Assembly: GCF_038003045.1 (NCBI RefSeq)
Contig: NZ_JBBOOK010000001.1
Span: 1,302,001-1,366,000 of the forward strand
Direction of reading: 5' to 3'
Origin: Sporosarcina sp. FSL W7-1349
Lineage (GTDB): Bacteria; Bacillota; Bacilli; Bacillales_A; Planococcaceae
DNA: 64,000 nt
Each line of letters starts with the position of its first letter. Position 1 is the first letter of the stretch. This document shows positions 35,794 through 45,312 of the stretch, in pieces. Under the pieces are notes generated by a model. The model saw nothing but the letters and a program-made list of their open reading frames with translations. It did no database searches and was not told where the DNA came from. The position numbers and the translations under genes were made by a program.

Positions 35794-35830
35794 AAACGGA
35801 ACCGGGCACCAACCAGACCCAATTCCGCTT
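35794..35830. terminator. Terminator between the TRIC-like gene and hfq
   Basis: CGGAA..GGG pairs with CCC..TTCCG, flanked by a T-run on the minus strand and TTTT on the plus strand; it can serve both converging genes. Confidence 0.75.
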
Positions 35831-35836
35831 TTCCCC

Positions 35837-36061
35837 TTATTCATCTTCTTTCAATACGACCGGTTTGGATGGGACGTATGTAGAAATCGCATGTTTGTAG
35901 ATCAATTGCTGTTTGCCGTCTGATTCAAGCAGAACCGTGTAATTATCATACGATTTGATAAGTCCTTTCAATTGAAATCCATTCAGTAAGAATACCGTTA
36001 CAAATGTATTGTTTTTCCGTAACGAATTTAAAAAAACATCCTGCATATTTCCTTGCGCCAT
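35837..36061 (-). CDS. hfq: RNA chaperone Hfq
   Basis: 74 residues. [42 protein letters not shown] is Sm motif 1 and [11 protein letters not shown] is Sm motif 2 with the YKHA uridine-binding residues. It forms a hexamer that helps small RNAs pair with mRNAs, although its role in Firmicutes is limited. GGGAGGA precedes ATG. It follows miaA by 60 bases, the usual arrangement. Confidence 0.97.
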   Translation of the reverse strand: MAQGNMQDVFLNSLRKNNTFVTVFLLNGFQLKGLIKSYDNYTVLLESDGKQQLIYKHAISTYVPSKPVVLKEDE

Positions 36062-36121
36062 TTGTCGAATCCTCCCGTTGTCCAGCCTATATTTCTATTA
36101 CCTATTGTACTTAATTCGCTT

Positions 36122-37054
36122 CTACCTTTCAAAATCCTTCATCAATTCAGATATTTTCTCTAGAATTTCCGTTGTCCCTTGTTCTGCGTCAAACCAAGCG
36201 ATTTCCATTTTGTTGCGGAAATACGTCAATTGTCGCTTGGCGTAATTCCGTGTGTTTTTCTTGATCGCTTCGACAGCGGCTTCGAGCGTAGTCTCGCCTT
36301 CCAAATAACTGTATAACTCCTTGTACCCGATCGCCTGCACGGACTGCACTCCGCGGATTCCTTGCTCCCATAAACTTCGCACTTCATCGAGAAGCCCGTT
36401 TTCCATCATCAAATCGACCCGGAGATTGATACGTTCATATAACAGCTCCCGGTCCATATCAAGCCCGATGATCAAATGGCGGTACAAAGGAGCCCGCCCC
36501 GCATCATCCTCATGGTCCGCCTTCGTCTTCCCGGTCACTTCGATGATTTCAAGCGCCCGGATGAGCCGTCGATGATTATTTGGGTGGATCTTCTCTGCAC
36601 TTGCCGGATCAGCGGCAACTAACCGTTCATACAATGCGGCGGCACCTTGCTCTTCCAGTTCCCGCTCAAGCCGCTCCCGCACTTCCAAATCGGCCGCCTC
36701 TTCCGTGAATCGGAAATCGAACAGGACCGACTGAACATACAATCCGGTCCCGCCGACGATGATCGGAAATTTCCCACGTTGCTGCACCTCGTCAATGCAA
36801 CCCCTCACCGCTCTCTGATAATTGGCAACCGAAAACGGCTCATCCGGCTCTTTGAAATCAAATAAATGATGAGGCACGCTATCCATTTCCTCAAAGGTGA
36901 TCTTGGCCGTACCGATATCGAGCCCTTTATATACCTGCATGGAATCCCCATTAATGATTTCCCCGCCGAACCGCTTCGCCAGCTCGACGCTCAACGCTGT
37001 CTTGCCGGAAGCGGTCGGTCCGACGATGGCCAAGACATCCAACTCAGTTTTCAT
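36122..37054 (-). CDS. miaA: tRNA dimethylallyltransferase MiaA
   Basis: 310 residues. P-loop [18 protein letters not shown] at the N-terminus, [38 protein letters not shown] and the tRNA-binding [12 protein letters not shown] are all present. It adds the isopentenyl group to A37 of tRNAs reading UNN codons; MiaB, also in this window, then methylthiolates it. The start overlaps the upstream lipase gene by 11 bases. Confidence 0.97.
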   Translation of the reverse strand: MKTELDVLAIVGPTASGKTALSVELAKRFGGEIINGDSMQVYKGLDIGTAKITFEEMDSVPHHLFDFKEPDEPFSVANYQRAVRGCIDEVQQRGKFPIIVGGTGLYVQSVLFDFRFTEEAADLEVRERLERELEEQGAAALYERLVAADPASAEKIHPNNHRRLIRALEIIEVTGKTKADHEDDAGRAPLYRHLIIGLDMDRELLYERINLRVDLMMENGLLDEVRSLWEQGIRGVQSVQAIGYKELYSYLEGETTLEAAVEAIKKNTRNYAKRQLTYFRNKMEIAWFDAEQGTTEILEKISELMKDFER

Positions 37055-37964
37055 GTTTTCTCATCCATTCCTCCACTAGTTCAAACACTTGCTGCCGGTT
37101 CGTTTCATGCAGCATCTCATGGCGCTTGCCCTCGAACAGCAGGACCGTCACATCTTGGACTCCCGCATCATCGTATTGCTGGGCAGTTTCCCACACGCCT
37201 TTCCCATAGCCTCCTACTGGATCAGCATCTCCCGAAAAGAGAAGGATCGGCAACGTTTTCGGGACTTTGGCAATTTCATTCGCTTTATTGATGACGGCAA
37301 GCCCATCGAACAGATCAGCAAAGAACCGGGTAGTCGGGACGATGCCGCATTTCGGATCGTTGACATACGACTCCACCGCCTCTGCATCCGTCGACAGCCA
37401 ATCGAATGGCGAGATCGCAGCGGGGATGTTTTTATTATACCTGCCGAAGATGAGCTTGTTGACAAAAGGATTCGGCTCGTCGAAACCGCTCTTTTTCCCC
37501 GACAAGTAAGCCGCTAATTGCCCTGCTGCCCGGCCAAGCCCCGGATCCCCGCCCGTCCCGGACAGAATCGCCAATTCCACTTCCGGTCCATGCAGCTGGA
37601 TGTAGCGCCGCGCGACGAAAGACCCCATACTATGGCCAAATAAAACAAAACGGGGTGCCGGATATTGCACCCGGATTGAGTGGATCACTTCGTAACTGTC
37701 CTGCACTGCACGAGCGAACCCATCTGCATCCGCCAAATGCCCCGGCTTGCCGTTCTGATCGACCGTCCTGCCATGCCCCCGATGGTCATGTCCGGAAACG
37801 AGATACCCATGCCCCGCCAAGTAGTTTGCAAACTCTTCGTATCGGTCGATATGCTCCGCCATGCCATGGATCAGGTGAATATGCGCGCGCGGAACCCCTT
37901 TCGGTTCCAAGACGAATGCATGAATCAAAAACCCATCCGAAGCAGCTATTTGCAGTTCATTCAA
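37044..37964 (-). CDS. Alpha/beta hydrolase (monoacylglycerol lipase-like)
   Basis: 306 residues of the serine aminopeptidase S33/lysophospholipase group: [51 protein letters not shown] (nucleophile in GHSMG), [10 protein letters not shown] (Asp), GKRHEMLHE (His). Members split monoacylglycerols or lysophospholipids. Its ATG overlaps the glpD stop by four bases, so glycerol or glycerol-3-phosphate released from lipids could feed GlpD (inference). Confidence 0.88.
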   Translation of the reverse strand: MNELQIAASDGFLIHAFVLEPKGVPRAHIHLIHGMAEHIDRYEEFANYLAGHGYLVSGHDHRGHGRTVDQNGKPGHLADADGFARAVQDSYEVIHSIRVQYPAPRFVLFGHSMGSFVARRYIQLHGPEVELAILSGTGGDPGLGRAAGQLAAYLSGKKSGFDEPNPFVNKLIFGRYNKNIPAAISPFDWLSTDAEAVESYVNDPKCGIVPTTRFFADLFDGLAVINKANEIAKVPKTLPILLFSGDADPVGGYGKGVWETAQQYDDAGVQDVTVLLFEGKRHEMLHETNRQQVFELVEEWMRKHEN

Positions 37965-39604
37965 TCCGTTCCCCCCTTAAGTTCCGCTTCCGCGAGATGA
38001 AGGTTTAACTCCTGCAGCAATCGGTGCTCCTGGGCTTTCGAATAGGAGAGCAGCCGTGCCATGAAGGCTGTTGCTGCTTCTTTGACAGTTTTGACCCGAT
38101 CGATATGAAAGTACAGATCCCCGTGCCGCCGGATGAAGAAATCGGACGGCGTTAACACCATTTCATGATGGATCGCATAGAAAATCTCCGCCTTCAATGA
38201 AACCGGCAACGCGCTCCCTTCCTTTTTCAACGCATGAGCATACAGGAACACCGGATCGACATTGGTCCCGTAAAACGCGGCCAGCCGACGCCCTTCCTCG
38301 GGTGACAGCCCAAATTGGACTGCTTCGTTCCCTTTCATTTCAATGAAATCCCGGTAATGCCGATCATCCCGGAAATTCCCGCCCGACAATGGAAGATGCT
38401 CTGTCACGCACGGTCCGGCAGATGCCGCATGCAGCCTTTTTGTGACCCGGTTCACCACAGTCTCGGCCATTTTCCGGTAGCCCGTCAGTTTGCCACCCGC
38501 AATCGTAATCAACCTGCTATCCGCTTCCCATACTTCGTCTTTCCTCGAAATATCCGACGGATCCTTGCCGTCTTCGAATATTAGCGGCCGGACGCCCGCC
38601 CATGTCGACTCCACATCGGTCCGCCTGATTGGAACCTCGGGAAAGAGATGATGCATCGCTTCTAGTAAATAACGGACATCTTCCTCCGTCGCCAACGGGT
38701 TCGCGGGATCCCCTTCGTAAAACGTGTCCGTTGTGCCAATATATGCCTTGTTCCCTCGTGGGATGGCAAAGATCATCCGGCCGTCCGGCGCATCGAAGTA
38801 AATCGCTTGGTGCAAAGGGAACACCGACCGATCGATGACCAGATGAACCCCTTTCGATAAACGCAGACGCTTATCATTGGAATAGGCATCCTTTTCCCGC
38901 ACTTCATCAACCCATGGCCCCGTTGCATTCACGACGACGCTCGCATGGACGGGGAACGTCAGGCTTTCCCAGCAATCGTGGACCGTCACGCCGATCACCT
39001 TGCCGCTGTCATATATAAACTGTTCGGCTTTGGCGTAATTCAGACATAACGCTCCTCGTTCTGCCGCTTTTTTCATCGTCTCGATCGTCAAGCGGGCATC
39101 ATCCGTCCGGTATTCGACGTAATGGCCTCCGCCCAACAATCCATCCCGTTTGAGCAAAGGCTCCATCAGAAGCGTCTCTTCGGGTGTCAGCATTTCCCGG
39201 CGCTCGTCCTTCTTTACCCCAGCCAGCAGATCATAGACGAATAAACCCGCTGATGTCATATATTTGCCAAACGTGCCGCCTTTGTAAAATGGAAGAAGCA
39301 TCCGCTCCGGCTCGGTCACATGAAGGGCATTCCGATAGACGATATCCCGTTCATGCCCGGTCTCCGCTACAATTTTCACTTCCAATTGCTTCAAATAGCG
39401 CAAGCCGCCATGGATGAGCTTGGTCGAGCGGCTCGATGTTCCGGCGGCAAAGTCCTGCATCTCGACCAAAGCGACCGATAATCCCCGAGTCACTGCATCC
39501 AAGGCAATCCCCGCCCCGGTGATGCCTCCGCCGATGACGAGCAGGTCGAATTGATGATCGGCCATCAAACGGGCGGTTCGGGGCCGTTGCACAGCTGAAA
39601 ACAT
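37961..39604 (-). CDS. glpD: Aerobic glycerol-3-phosphate dehydrogenase
   Basis: 547 residues. FAD-binding LLVIGGGITGAGIALDAVTRGLSVALVE, then FAAGTSSRSTKLIHGGLRYL, VVNATGPWVDEV, STWAGVRPLI and AGGKLTGYRKMAE; the C-terminal DAO-C domain is complete. It oxidises glycerol-3-phosphate to dihydroxyacetone phosphate at the membrane and passes electrons to quinone. AAGGAGTGA precedes ATG. The gene sits between mutL and miaA, apart from other glp genes; no GlpP-type antiterminator leader was seen. Confidence 0.96.
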   Translation of the reverse strand: MFSAVQRPRTARLMADHQFDLLVIGGGITGAGIALDAVTRGLSVALVEMQDFAAGTSSRSTKLIHGGLRYLKQLEVKIVAETGHERDIVYRNALHVTEPERMLLPFYKGGTFGKYMTSAGLFVYDLLAGVKKDERREMLTPEETLLMEPLLKRDGLLGGGHYVEYRTDDARLTIETMKKAAERGALCLNYAKAEQFIYDSGKVIGVTVHDCWESLTFPVHASVVVNATGPWVDEVREKDAYSNDKRLRLSKGVHLVIDRSVFPLHQAIYFDAPDGRMIFAIPRGNKAYIGTTDTFYEGDPANPLATEEDVRYLLEAMHHLFPEVPIRRTDVESTWAGVRPLIFEDGKDPSDISRKDEVWEADSRLITIAGGKLTGYRKMAETVVNRVTKRLHAASAGPCVTEHLPLSGGNFRDDRHYRDFIEMKGNEAVQFGLSPEEGRRLAAFYGTNVDPVFLYAHALKKEGSALPVSLKAEIFYAIHHEMVLTPSDFFIRRHGDLYFHIDRVKTVKEAATAFMARLLSYSKAQEHRLLQELNLHLAEAELKGGTD

Positions 39605-39619
39605 ACGCTCACTCCTTAT

Positions 39620-39672
39620 TTACTGCTTCAAAGCTAGGGTGCCCTGTCCAGCTCCGAGCGTCCTCCCGCTTT
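39620..39672. repeat. Possible remnant of a Bacillales interspersed repeat
   Basis: The gap between glpD and mutL contains GCCCTGTCCAGCTCC then CCCGCTTTTG, resembling a CTGTCCAGCTCCAGCGCC-type element common between Bacillales genes. This is from memory of similar intergenic sequence, with no search. Confidence 0.25.
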
Positions 39673-39677
39673 TGTTG

Positions 39678-41528
39678 TCACATGACGCGTTTGAACATCT
39701 TTTCGATTTCATACGTTGTGAAATGGATGAGAACCGGTCTGCCGTGCGGGCAAGTATACGGGTTCTCGGCTTTGGCCAAATCCTCTAGCAGCCGTTCCAT
39801 ATCGGCAATCGTCAAGTAGTGGTTCGCTTTGATGGACCGTTTGCAGCTCATGAGAATCGCCGCCTCTTCACGGAGCTTCCCAATGTCAATCTTCCGGGTG
39901 TTCAACACTTGCTCGATGATATCCTCGATGATCGCCGCCTCTTCCCCGGACGGGAACCAAGCAGGATACTCCTTCACGGCATATGACGACGGACCGAACT
40001 CCTCCAGGAAAATGCCGACCTCTTCCAAATGCTCCCGGTTTTCCTCGATTTTCGCCCTTTCATCCGCCGAGTAATGGAAAATGAGTGGGATCAATAATAA
40101 CTGACGCTCCCCATTCTCAGCTTTGGCCAGTTTATCCCTGAAAAATTCATATTTGATCCGTTCTTGAGCGGCATGTTGATCGATCATGAAGAACCCATCT
40201 TCATTCTGCGCTATGATATACGTCCCATGCACTTGCCCGACCGGGACGAGGGACGGAAACCTCTTATCTTGTTCGGATTCCGCTTCAAGTTCGGCGGGTT
40301 CCTCGACCGTTTCCAAGGCGCTTGCTGTTTCATTCACCACCCAAGGGGTTGATTCTTCCAGCTCTCGGGCCACCTCCATAATAGCCGGTTCCTCTGGGGG
40401 GGCCGCCGTTTCAGTTGGTTGCGGAATTGTCTGCGTGACGACAGCCGAAGCTGTACGGGCAGGGCGGAAATCCTCCCAAATATTCACTTGCTCGGAATGC
40501 CTTTTAACAACCGGCTCCTTTTTGATGGCATCCGGGACGATGACCTGTTTCTTGATGGCTTCCCGGATCGCTTCCTTCAGCAAGACGAGCAATTCCCCTT
40601 CCTTGCTCATGCGGATATGCTGCTTGGCCGGATGCACATTGACATCAGTCAGCAGCGGGTCCCCCTCGATGTTGATGACGGCAATCGGAAAACGGCCGAT
40701 CGGCAAATACGTATGGAATGCGTCAAGCACGGCATGGTTCACGGGATGGCTCTTCACCCATCTGCCATTGACGATCAGCGTCATATAATTGCGGGACGCG
40801 CGCGTCATCTCCGGCAGACTGACATAGCCCTGCACGCTGTAATCGGCGTTGCTACCGGCAAACGGAATCATCTTCTTCGCGACCGATATTCCGTACACAT
40901 CGGATAGCACCCGGCGTTGATCCCCGTTTCCCGACGTCCGCAAGATCACTTGGCTCGCATGCGCCAGTTTGAATGAAATATCCGGATGGCTTAACGCGAG
41001 GCGGTTGACCAAATCGATCGTATGCCCGAGCTCCGTCTGAATCGTCTTCATATATTTCAATCGGGCGGGCGTATTAAAGAACAACTGGGAAACCGTGATA
41101 TCCGTCCCTTTCCGGAAAGGCGCATCCTGATGTTTCGTCAGGCGGCCTCCATCCAACTGGACTTCCGTACCGGTCGTCTCCCCGTCCGAGGTGAACAGCG
41201 CCACTTTTGACACCGCCGCAATACTCGCGAGCGCTTCCCCGCGAAAGCCAAGTGTCCGGATCCGGAAGAGATCATGTTCATTATCGATTTTACTCGTCGC
41301 ATGCCGTTCGAACGCCTGCACCGCATCTTGGCGGGACATCCCCTTGCCATTGTCGGTCACCCGGATGAACGTCAGTCCCGCTTCTTCCAACGTGATTTCA
41401 ATGATGGTGCTTCCGGCGTCGATGGCATTCTCGACAAGCTCTTTCACGATGGACGCCGGACGCTCGACAACTTCTCCCGCCGCAATCTTATTGGAAAGCA
41501 TGTCGTCCATCACTTTGATAATGTCCAT
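39678..41528 (-). CDS. mutL: DNA mismatch repair protein MutL
   Basis: 616 residues. The N-terminal GHKL ATPase shows KIAAGEVVERPASIVKELVENAIDAGS, VTDNGKGM and RTLGFRGEALASIA. A variable linker covers about 330-420. The C-terminal domain has the endonuclease motif DQHAAQERIKYE and a CPHGRP motif, so this MutL should nick DNA, as in organisms lacking MutH. It follows mutS by four bases. Confidence 0.97.
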   Translation of the reverse strand: MDIIKVMDDMLSNKIAAGEVVERPASIVKELVENAIDAGSTIIEITLEEAGLTFIRVTDNGKGMSRQDAVQAFERHATSKIDNEHDLFRIRTLGFRGEALASIAAVSKVALFTSDGETTGTEVQLDGGRLTKHQDAPFRKGTDITVSQLFFNTPARLKYMKTIQTELGHTIDLVNRLALSHPDISFKLAHASQVILRTSGNGDQRRVLSDVYGISVAKKMIPFAGSNADYSVQGYVSLPEMTRASRNYMTLIVNGRWVKSHPVNHAVLDAFHTYLPIGRFPIAVINIEGDPLLTDVNVHPAKQHIRMSKEGELLVLLKEAIREAIKKQVIVPDAIKKEPVVKRHSEQVNIWEDFRPARTASAVVTQTIPQPTETAAPPEEPAIMEVARELEESTPWVVNETASALETVEEPAELEAESEQDKRFPSLVPVGQVHGTYIIAQNEDGFFMIDQHAAQERIKYEFFRDKLAKAENGERQLLLIPLIFHYSADERAKIEENREHLEEVGIFLEEFGPSSYAVKEYPAWFPSGEEAAIIEDIIEQVLNTRKIDIGKLREEAAILMSCKRSIKANHYLTIADMERLLEDLAKAENPYTCPHGRPVLIHFTTYEIEKMFKRVM

Positions 41529-41532
41529 AGTC

Positions 41533-44100
41533 TCACCCTTTCGACGTTTGTAGCTTTTCCTTCAGTTCATAAACAAATTGCATCGCCTGCATCGGCGTCA
41601 TATTCAAAATATCGGTTTGTTTGATGCCATCGAGCACCGCCTGCTCCTCGGCCGACAATGCCGGTTTCTCCTCTTGGGACAGATCAAAGAATGTCAGTTG
41701 CTCCGGCTCGCTTTCCCGAACCGGTTCCTCCCGTTCGAAATGGTCGAGCAAATATTTTGCCCGCTCCAGCAACGGTGCCGGAAGTCCTGCGAGATCGGCG
41801 ACATAGATCCCATAGCTTTTATCTGCCGCCCCGGCCATCACTTTATGAAGGAAAACGACCTTCCCGTCCTGCTCCATCGCCGCAACATGAACATTTTCCA
41901 ACCGATCCAGTTCCTTATCCAACTGGGTCAGTTCATGATAATGAGTGGAAAATAACGTATTGGCTCCGATTTCATGATGGATATGCTCCATCATTGCCTG
42001 GGCGAGCGCCATGCCGTCATATGTGGAAGTGCCTCGTCCGATTTCATCGAATAACAGCAGGCTCCTTTCCGTCGCATTCGCAATGGCATGCTGCGACTCC
42101 ATCATTTCCATCATGAACGTACTTTGGCCGGACGCCAGATCATCCGCCGCCCCGATCCGCGTGAAAATCTGGTCGGTGACAGGCAGGAGCGCCTCTTCAC
42201 AAGGCACATAACAGCCGATCTGCGCCATGACGACCGTCAATGCTACTTGCCGCATATACGTACTTTTCCCGGACATATTCGGTCCCGTGATCAGAAGCAT
42301 ATTGGCCTCTTCCTTCAACTTACAGCTATTTGGCACATATAGGGAATGATCCATCATCTTTTCAACGACAGGGTGACGGCCGTTCTTGATTTCCAACGCT
42401 TTGCCGTCATGGAATGCCGGTCTCGTAAAATTGCGCTTTTCGGACACTTCTGCGAACGCAAGCAGGACATCCAGTTCACTTAATACGCCGGCCAGCTGCT
42501 GGATCCGGCGGATATGGCGCTTCATCCCATCCCTTACTTTCGTGAACAGCGTATATTCGAGCTCCAGCCCATCCGCTTCCGCATTTAAAATCAAATCCTC
42601 TTTTTCCTTCAATTCAGGCGTTATGTACCGTTCGGCATTGGCGAGCGTCTGCTTGCGCTCATACCGCTCGTGGTCCGCTAAATGGATATTGGACTTTGTG
42701 ATTTCAATAAAATACCCGAATACTCGGTTATACCCGATTTTCAACGTTTTGATGCCTGTCCGTTCTCTTTCCAGTCGCTCCAGATCTGCAAGCCACGCTT
42801 TGCCGTTCTTCGAAGCGTCCCGGTAATTGTCCAGTTTTTCATCAAACCCATCCCGGATGACCCCGCCTTCCTTGACGGAAATCGGCGGATTCTCCGCGAT
42901 GGAAGCCTCCAATAATTCCAACGCATCCTGGCACGGATCGATCCGGCCCGCAAACTGGCGGAGAATCGGCTGTCCCGACTCCTCCAATTTCCGTTGAATT
43001 TCCGGTACGCATCGCAAGGAATTCCGCAGTTGGGCCAAATCCCGGCCGCCCGCACTGCCCATTGAAATCCGGCCAGATAGCCTCTCCAAGTCGTACACTT
43101 CACGCAAATGGGTCTTCAGTTCATCGCGGAGAAAAAATTCCCCGATGAGCTCCGCCACGGCATCCAATCGGTTTTCAATCGCCCGGCGATTCGCAAGCGG
43201 CTGATGGATCCACATTTTCAGTTTACGGGCACCCATCGCCGTCACCGTCTCATCCAACAGCCAATACAGCGTCCCTTCCTTTGTGCCGTTCCGGATCGAC
43301 TGAACGAGCTCCAAATTGCGCATCGAATTGGCATCAATCGAAAGCTTCGCTTGTTTCTCAATGAATTCGAACGGCCGAATATGGTCAAGCGCCGTCTTTT
43401 GCGTCCGATTCACATACGACAGGAGCATCTGACACGCATCAAACGTGTCGGGTGGGAGCCCGTCGAACAGGTCTGTTGCGGACGGCTCTTCCCCGGTATG
43501 TTCTACGGACAGCAGGATGTTCCGCTTCGCCATACTATCGCCGAGCGTCAGATGAAGACTCTCGCCGACGACGACTTCGCGCATCCCCAAAGCGCCGATT
43601 TCGGCAATTAATGACCGCTCGTCCCCCTCGACAATCTCCGCCTTCCCTTCCCCGGTGGCCAAATCCAAATACGACAGGGCGTAACGGGAATCGCTGATCT
43701 GATCCGCCGACCCGATGAAGTGGTTCGTATGCGCATCGATCGTTTTCCCTTCCGTCATCGTGCCGGGCGTGATCACTTTCACCACTTCCCGCTTCACGAT
43801 TCCTTTTGCAGCCTTCGGATCCTCCGTCTGCTCACAGATTGCTACCTTATGCCCTTTCCGCACAAGCGTCTCGATATAGCCCGTTGCCGAATGATACGGA
43901 ATCCCGCACATCGGAATCCGATCCTCGCTCCCCGCGTCCCGGCTCGTCAGTGTGATTTCAAGCAATTGTGACGCCTCTAGGGCATCCGTGAAAAACATTT
44001 CATAAAAATCACCAAGCCGAAAAAATAAAAAAGCATCCTCATACTCGGACTTTACTTGCAAATATTGTTGGATCATCGGTGTATATGTAGTCGTCGTCAT
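41533..44100 (-). CDS. mutS: DNA mismatch repair protein MutS
   Basis: 855 residues, full length. The mismatch-reading GDFYEMF is near the N-terminus. The ATPase domain has ITGPNMSGKSTYMRQ (Walker A), DEIGRGTSTYDGMALA (Walker B), and THYHELT. It recognises mispairs and recruits MutL. Start of the mutS-mutL transcript, which probably reads on to glpD, the lipase gene, miaA and hfq since no clear terminator intervenes. Confidence 0.98.
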   Translation of the reverse strand: MTTTTYTPMIQQYLQVKSEYEDAFLFFRLGDFYEMFFTDALEASQLLEITLTSRDAGSEDRIPMCGIPYHSATGYIETLVRKGHKVAICEQTEDPKAAKGIVKREVVKVITPGTMTEGKTIDAHTNHFIGSADQISDSRYALSYLDLATGEGKAEIVEGDERSLIAEIGALGMREVVVGESLHLTLGDSMAKRNILLSVEHTGEEPSATDLFDGLPPDTFDACQMLLSYVNRTQKTALDHIRPFEFIEKQAKLSIDANSMRNLELVQSIRNGTKEGTLYWLLDETVTAMGARKLKMWIHQPLANRRAIENRLDAVAELIGEFFLRDELKTHLREVYDLERLSGRISMGSAGGRDLAQLRNSLRCVPEIQRKLEESGQPILRQFAGRIDPCQDALELLEASIAENPPISVKEGGVIRDGFDEKLDNYRDASKNGKAWLADLERLERERTGIKTLKIGYNRVFGYFIEITKSNIHLADHERYERKQTLANAERYITPELKEKEDLILNAEADGLELEYTLFTKVRDGMKRHIRRIQQLAGVLSELDVLLAFAEVSEKRNFTRPAFHDGKALEIKNGRHPVVEKMMDHSLYVPNSCKLKEEANMLLITGPNMSGKSTYMRQVALTVVMAQIGCYVPCEEALLPVTDQIFTRIGAADDLASGQSTFMMEMMESQHAIANATERSLLLFDEIGRGTSTYDGMALAQAMMEHIHHEIGANTLFSTHYHELTQLDKELDRLENVHVAAMEQDGKVVFLHKVMAGAADKSYGIYVADLAGLPAPLLERAKYLLDHFEREEPVRESEPEQLTFFDLSQEEKPALSAEEQAVLDGIKQTDILNMTPMQAMQFVYELKEKLQTSKG

Positions 44101-44196
44101 TGTTGTACCCTCACTAATTAAAACTTTTTCTTTAGTATATCATCCATTCCGGCAGAGGGCACGGGCCCGTTTTCGTCTGATTTCATTAACAACAAA

Positions 44197-44219
44197 AAAA
44201 GCCGGGATGGTGTCCGGCT
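44197..44219 (-). terminator. Terminator of cotE
   Basis: AGCCGG and CCGGCT pair on the minus strand around ACACCATC, followed by TTTTTTT, directly after the cotE stop. Confidence 0.85.
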
Positions 44220-44776
44220 TAGAGAGAGGATGAATCTTTTCCTTTTTTATGGTCGTCTTCCTGATGGCCCCGGACGTCCTCATGTGAAGAGGATTCATCC
44301 TTGAACGGCCATTGCTCTTCAAAGTGGCCATGCGGATGTACGGAAATGAGCACTTTCGTTTCGCCCACGACTTCCGCCAGCAACTCGCGCTCCACACAAA
44401 TATTGAATTTCTCGCCACAATCCGAAATGGTCGCCTTCGTGCAATTCGGGTGTTGCAATACCGTGACCAAAATATCTTCCTGGCCTGATGTAGGCTCATC
44501 CCGGTAATTCAAACGAATCTGGTCCTTATACGGGACCGACTCGGTGAAAACGGCGGTTTTGGAATGGTCATTATGGGAATACCAGACATTGACATCAAAT
44601 TTGCCAGTCACTTCGATATACTTCCCATGCTTTTTCGCCTGATGCGTGTGGTTGATGACCCAGCAGCCCAAAATGCTCGTCGGGCGATTCGGGGGCTTGA
44701 GCACCACGTCTTGCTCTGTCCGCTTCTTCCCTTTTGCGATGACTGCCTTCGTCACGATCTGCCGTAAATTTTTCAG
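44219..44776 (-). CDS. cotE: Outer spore coat morphogenetic protein CotE, likely CTG start
   Basis: About 185 residues. LRQIVTKAVIAKGKK, TSILGCWVINH, GKFDVNVWYSHND, TVLQHPNC and ELLAEVVGETKVLISVHP match CotE, which directs outer-coat assembly around the forespore. The acidic, Ser/His-rich tail is typical. The first conventional codon, GTG at 44755, lies about 30 bases from the only ribosome binding site (GGAGGAGG at 44791-44784) and would remove the conserved LRQIV. CTG at 44776 is correctly spaced and gives (M)KNLRQIVTKAVI, matching the family N-terminus. A sigma-E-like CATAGGAT -10 (44813-44806) is possible. Confidence 0.9.
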   Translation of the reverse strand: MKNLRQIVTKAVIAKGKKRTEQDVVLKPPNRPTSILGCWVINHTHQAKKHGKYIEVTGKFDVNVWYSHNDHSKTAVFTESVPYKDQIRLNYRDEPTSGQEDILVTVLQHPNCTKATISDCGEKFNICVERELLAEVVGETKVLISVHPHGHFEEQWPFKDESSSHEDVRGHQEDDHKKGKDSSSL

Positions 44777-44835
44777 TTCGATTCCTCCTCCATTCGCTTC
44801 AATCCATCCTATGCAAATGGAGCCCAGAAAGTGAA

Positions 44836-44871
44836 AAAAATCGGCGTAAAAATTAATTTACACCGATTTCC
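44836..44871 (-). terminator. Terminator of miaB-ricA
   Basis: AAATCGGTGTAAA and TTTACGCCGATTT pair on the minus strand, followed by T residues. Confidence 0.85.
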
Positions 44872-44874
44872 GTT

Positions 44875-45312
44875 TTATTCCCCTAACTTACCGTATGTCG
44901 TCGCCTTCACATGCGATCCGGTTTCGCCGCGTCGCAAATCGCCTCCTGTCGAGATAATAATTTCATTCGTCACTGTGTTTGCGATTGTGTTGGACACGAG
45001 TTGAAGCAGGTCATTCACTTCTACTTGCGACTGCTTGAATTCTTGAACGATCGGTACTGCATCGATCTCCTCCTGCAGTTTCTCGATCTTTTCCTCGATA
45101 ATTTTCAATGCCTTTTCTTTTCCATACTGTTGGAAATTGACCGCTTGCTTCTGCAATGATTTCATGCTCGCAATGCTTTCACGAACTTTTTGATTTTCAT
45201 TGATTTGCGCTTCGGCCCGCTTGAAAAATTCCACTTCTTCCGTATTGGCGATCATTTTCGCGATTTCTTTCGATTTCGCGATGATGTCATCCTTCGTATA
45301 CAATTTTTCCAT
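44875..45312 (-). CDS. ricA: RicA/YmcA family regulator
   Basis: 145 residues, helical. AKMIANTEEVEFFKRAEAQINEN, LQKQAVNFQQYGK and IVQEFKQSQVEVNDLLQLVSNTIANTVTNEIIISTGGDL match YmcA (RicA). With RicF and RicT it forms a complex that adjusts RNase Y maturation cleavages and supports competence, biofilm formation and sporulation. The tail here (RRGETGSHVKATTYGKLGE) has no cysteine, and there is none elsewhere. ATG overlaps the miaB stop by one base. Confidence 0.93.
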   Translation of the reverse strand: MEKLYTKDDIIAKSKEIAKMIANTEEVEFFKRAEAQINENQKVRESIASMKSLQKQAVNFQQYGKEKALKIIEEKIEKLQEEIDAVPIVQEFKQSQVEVNDLLQLVSNTIANTVTNEIIISTGGDLRRGETGSHVKATTYGKLGE

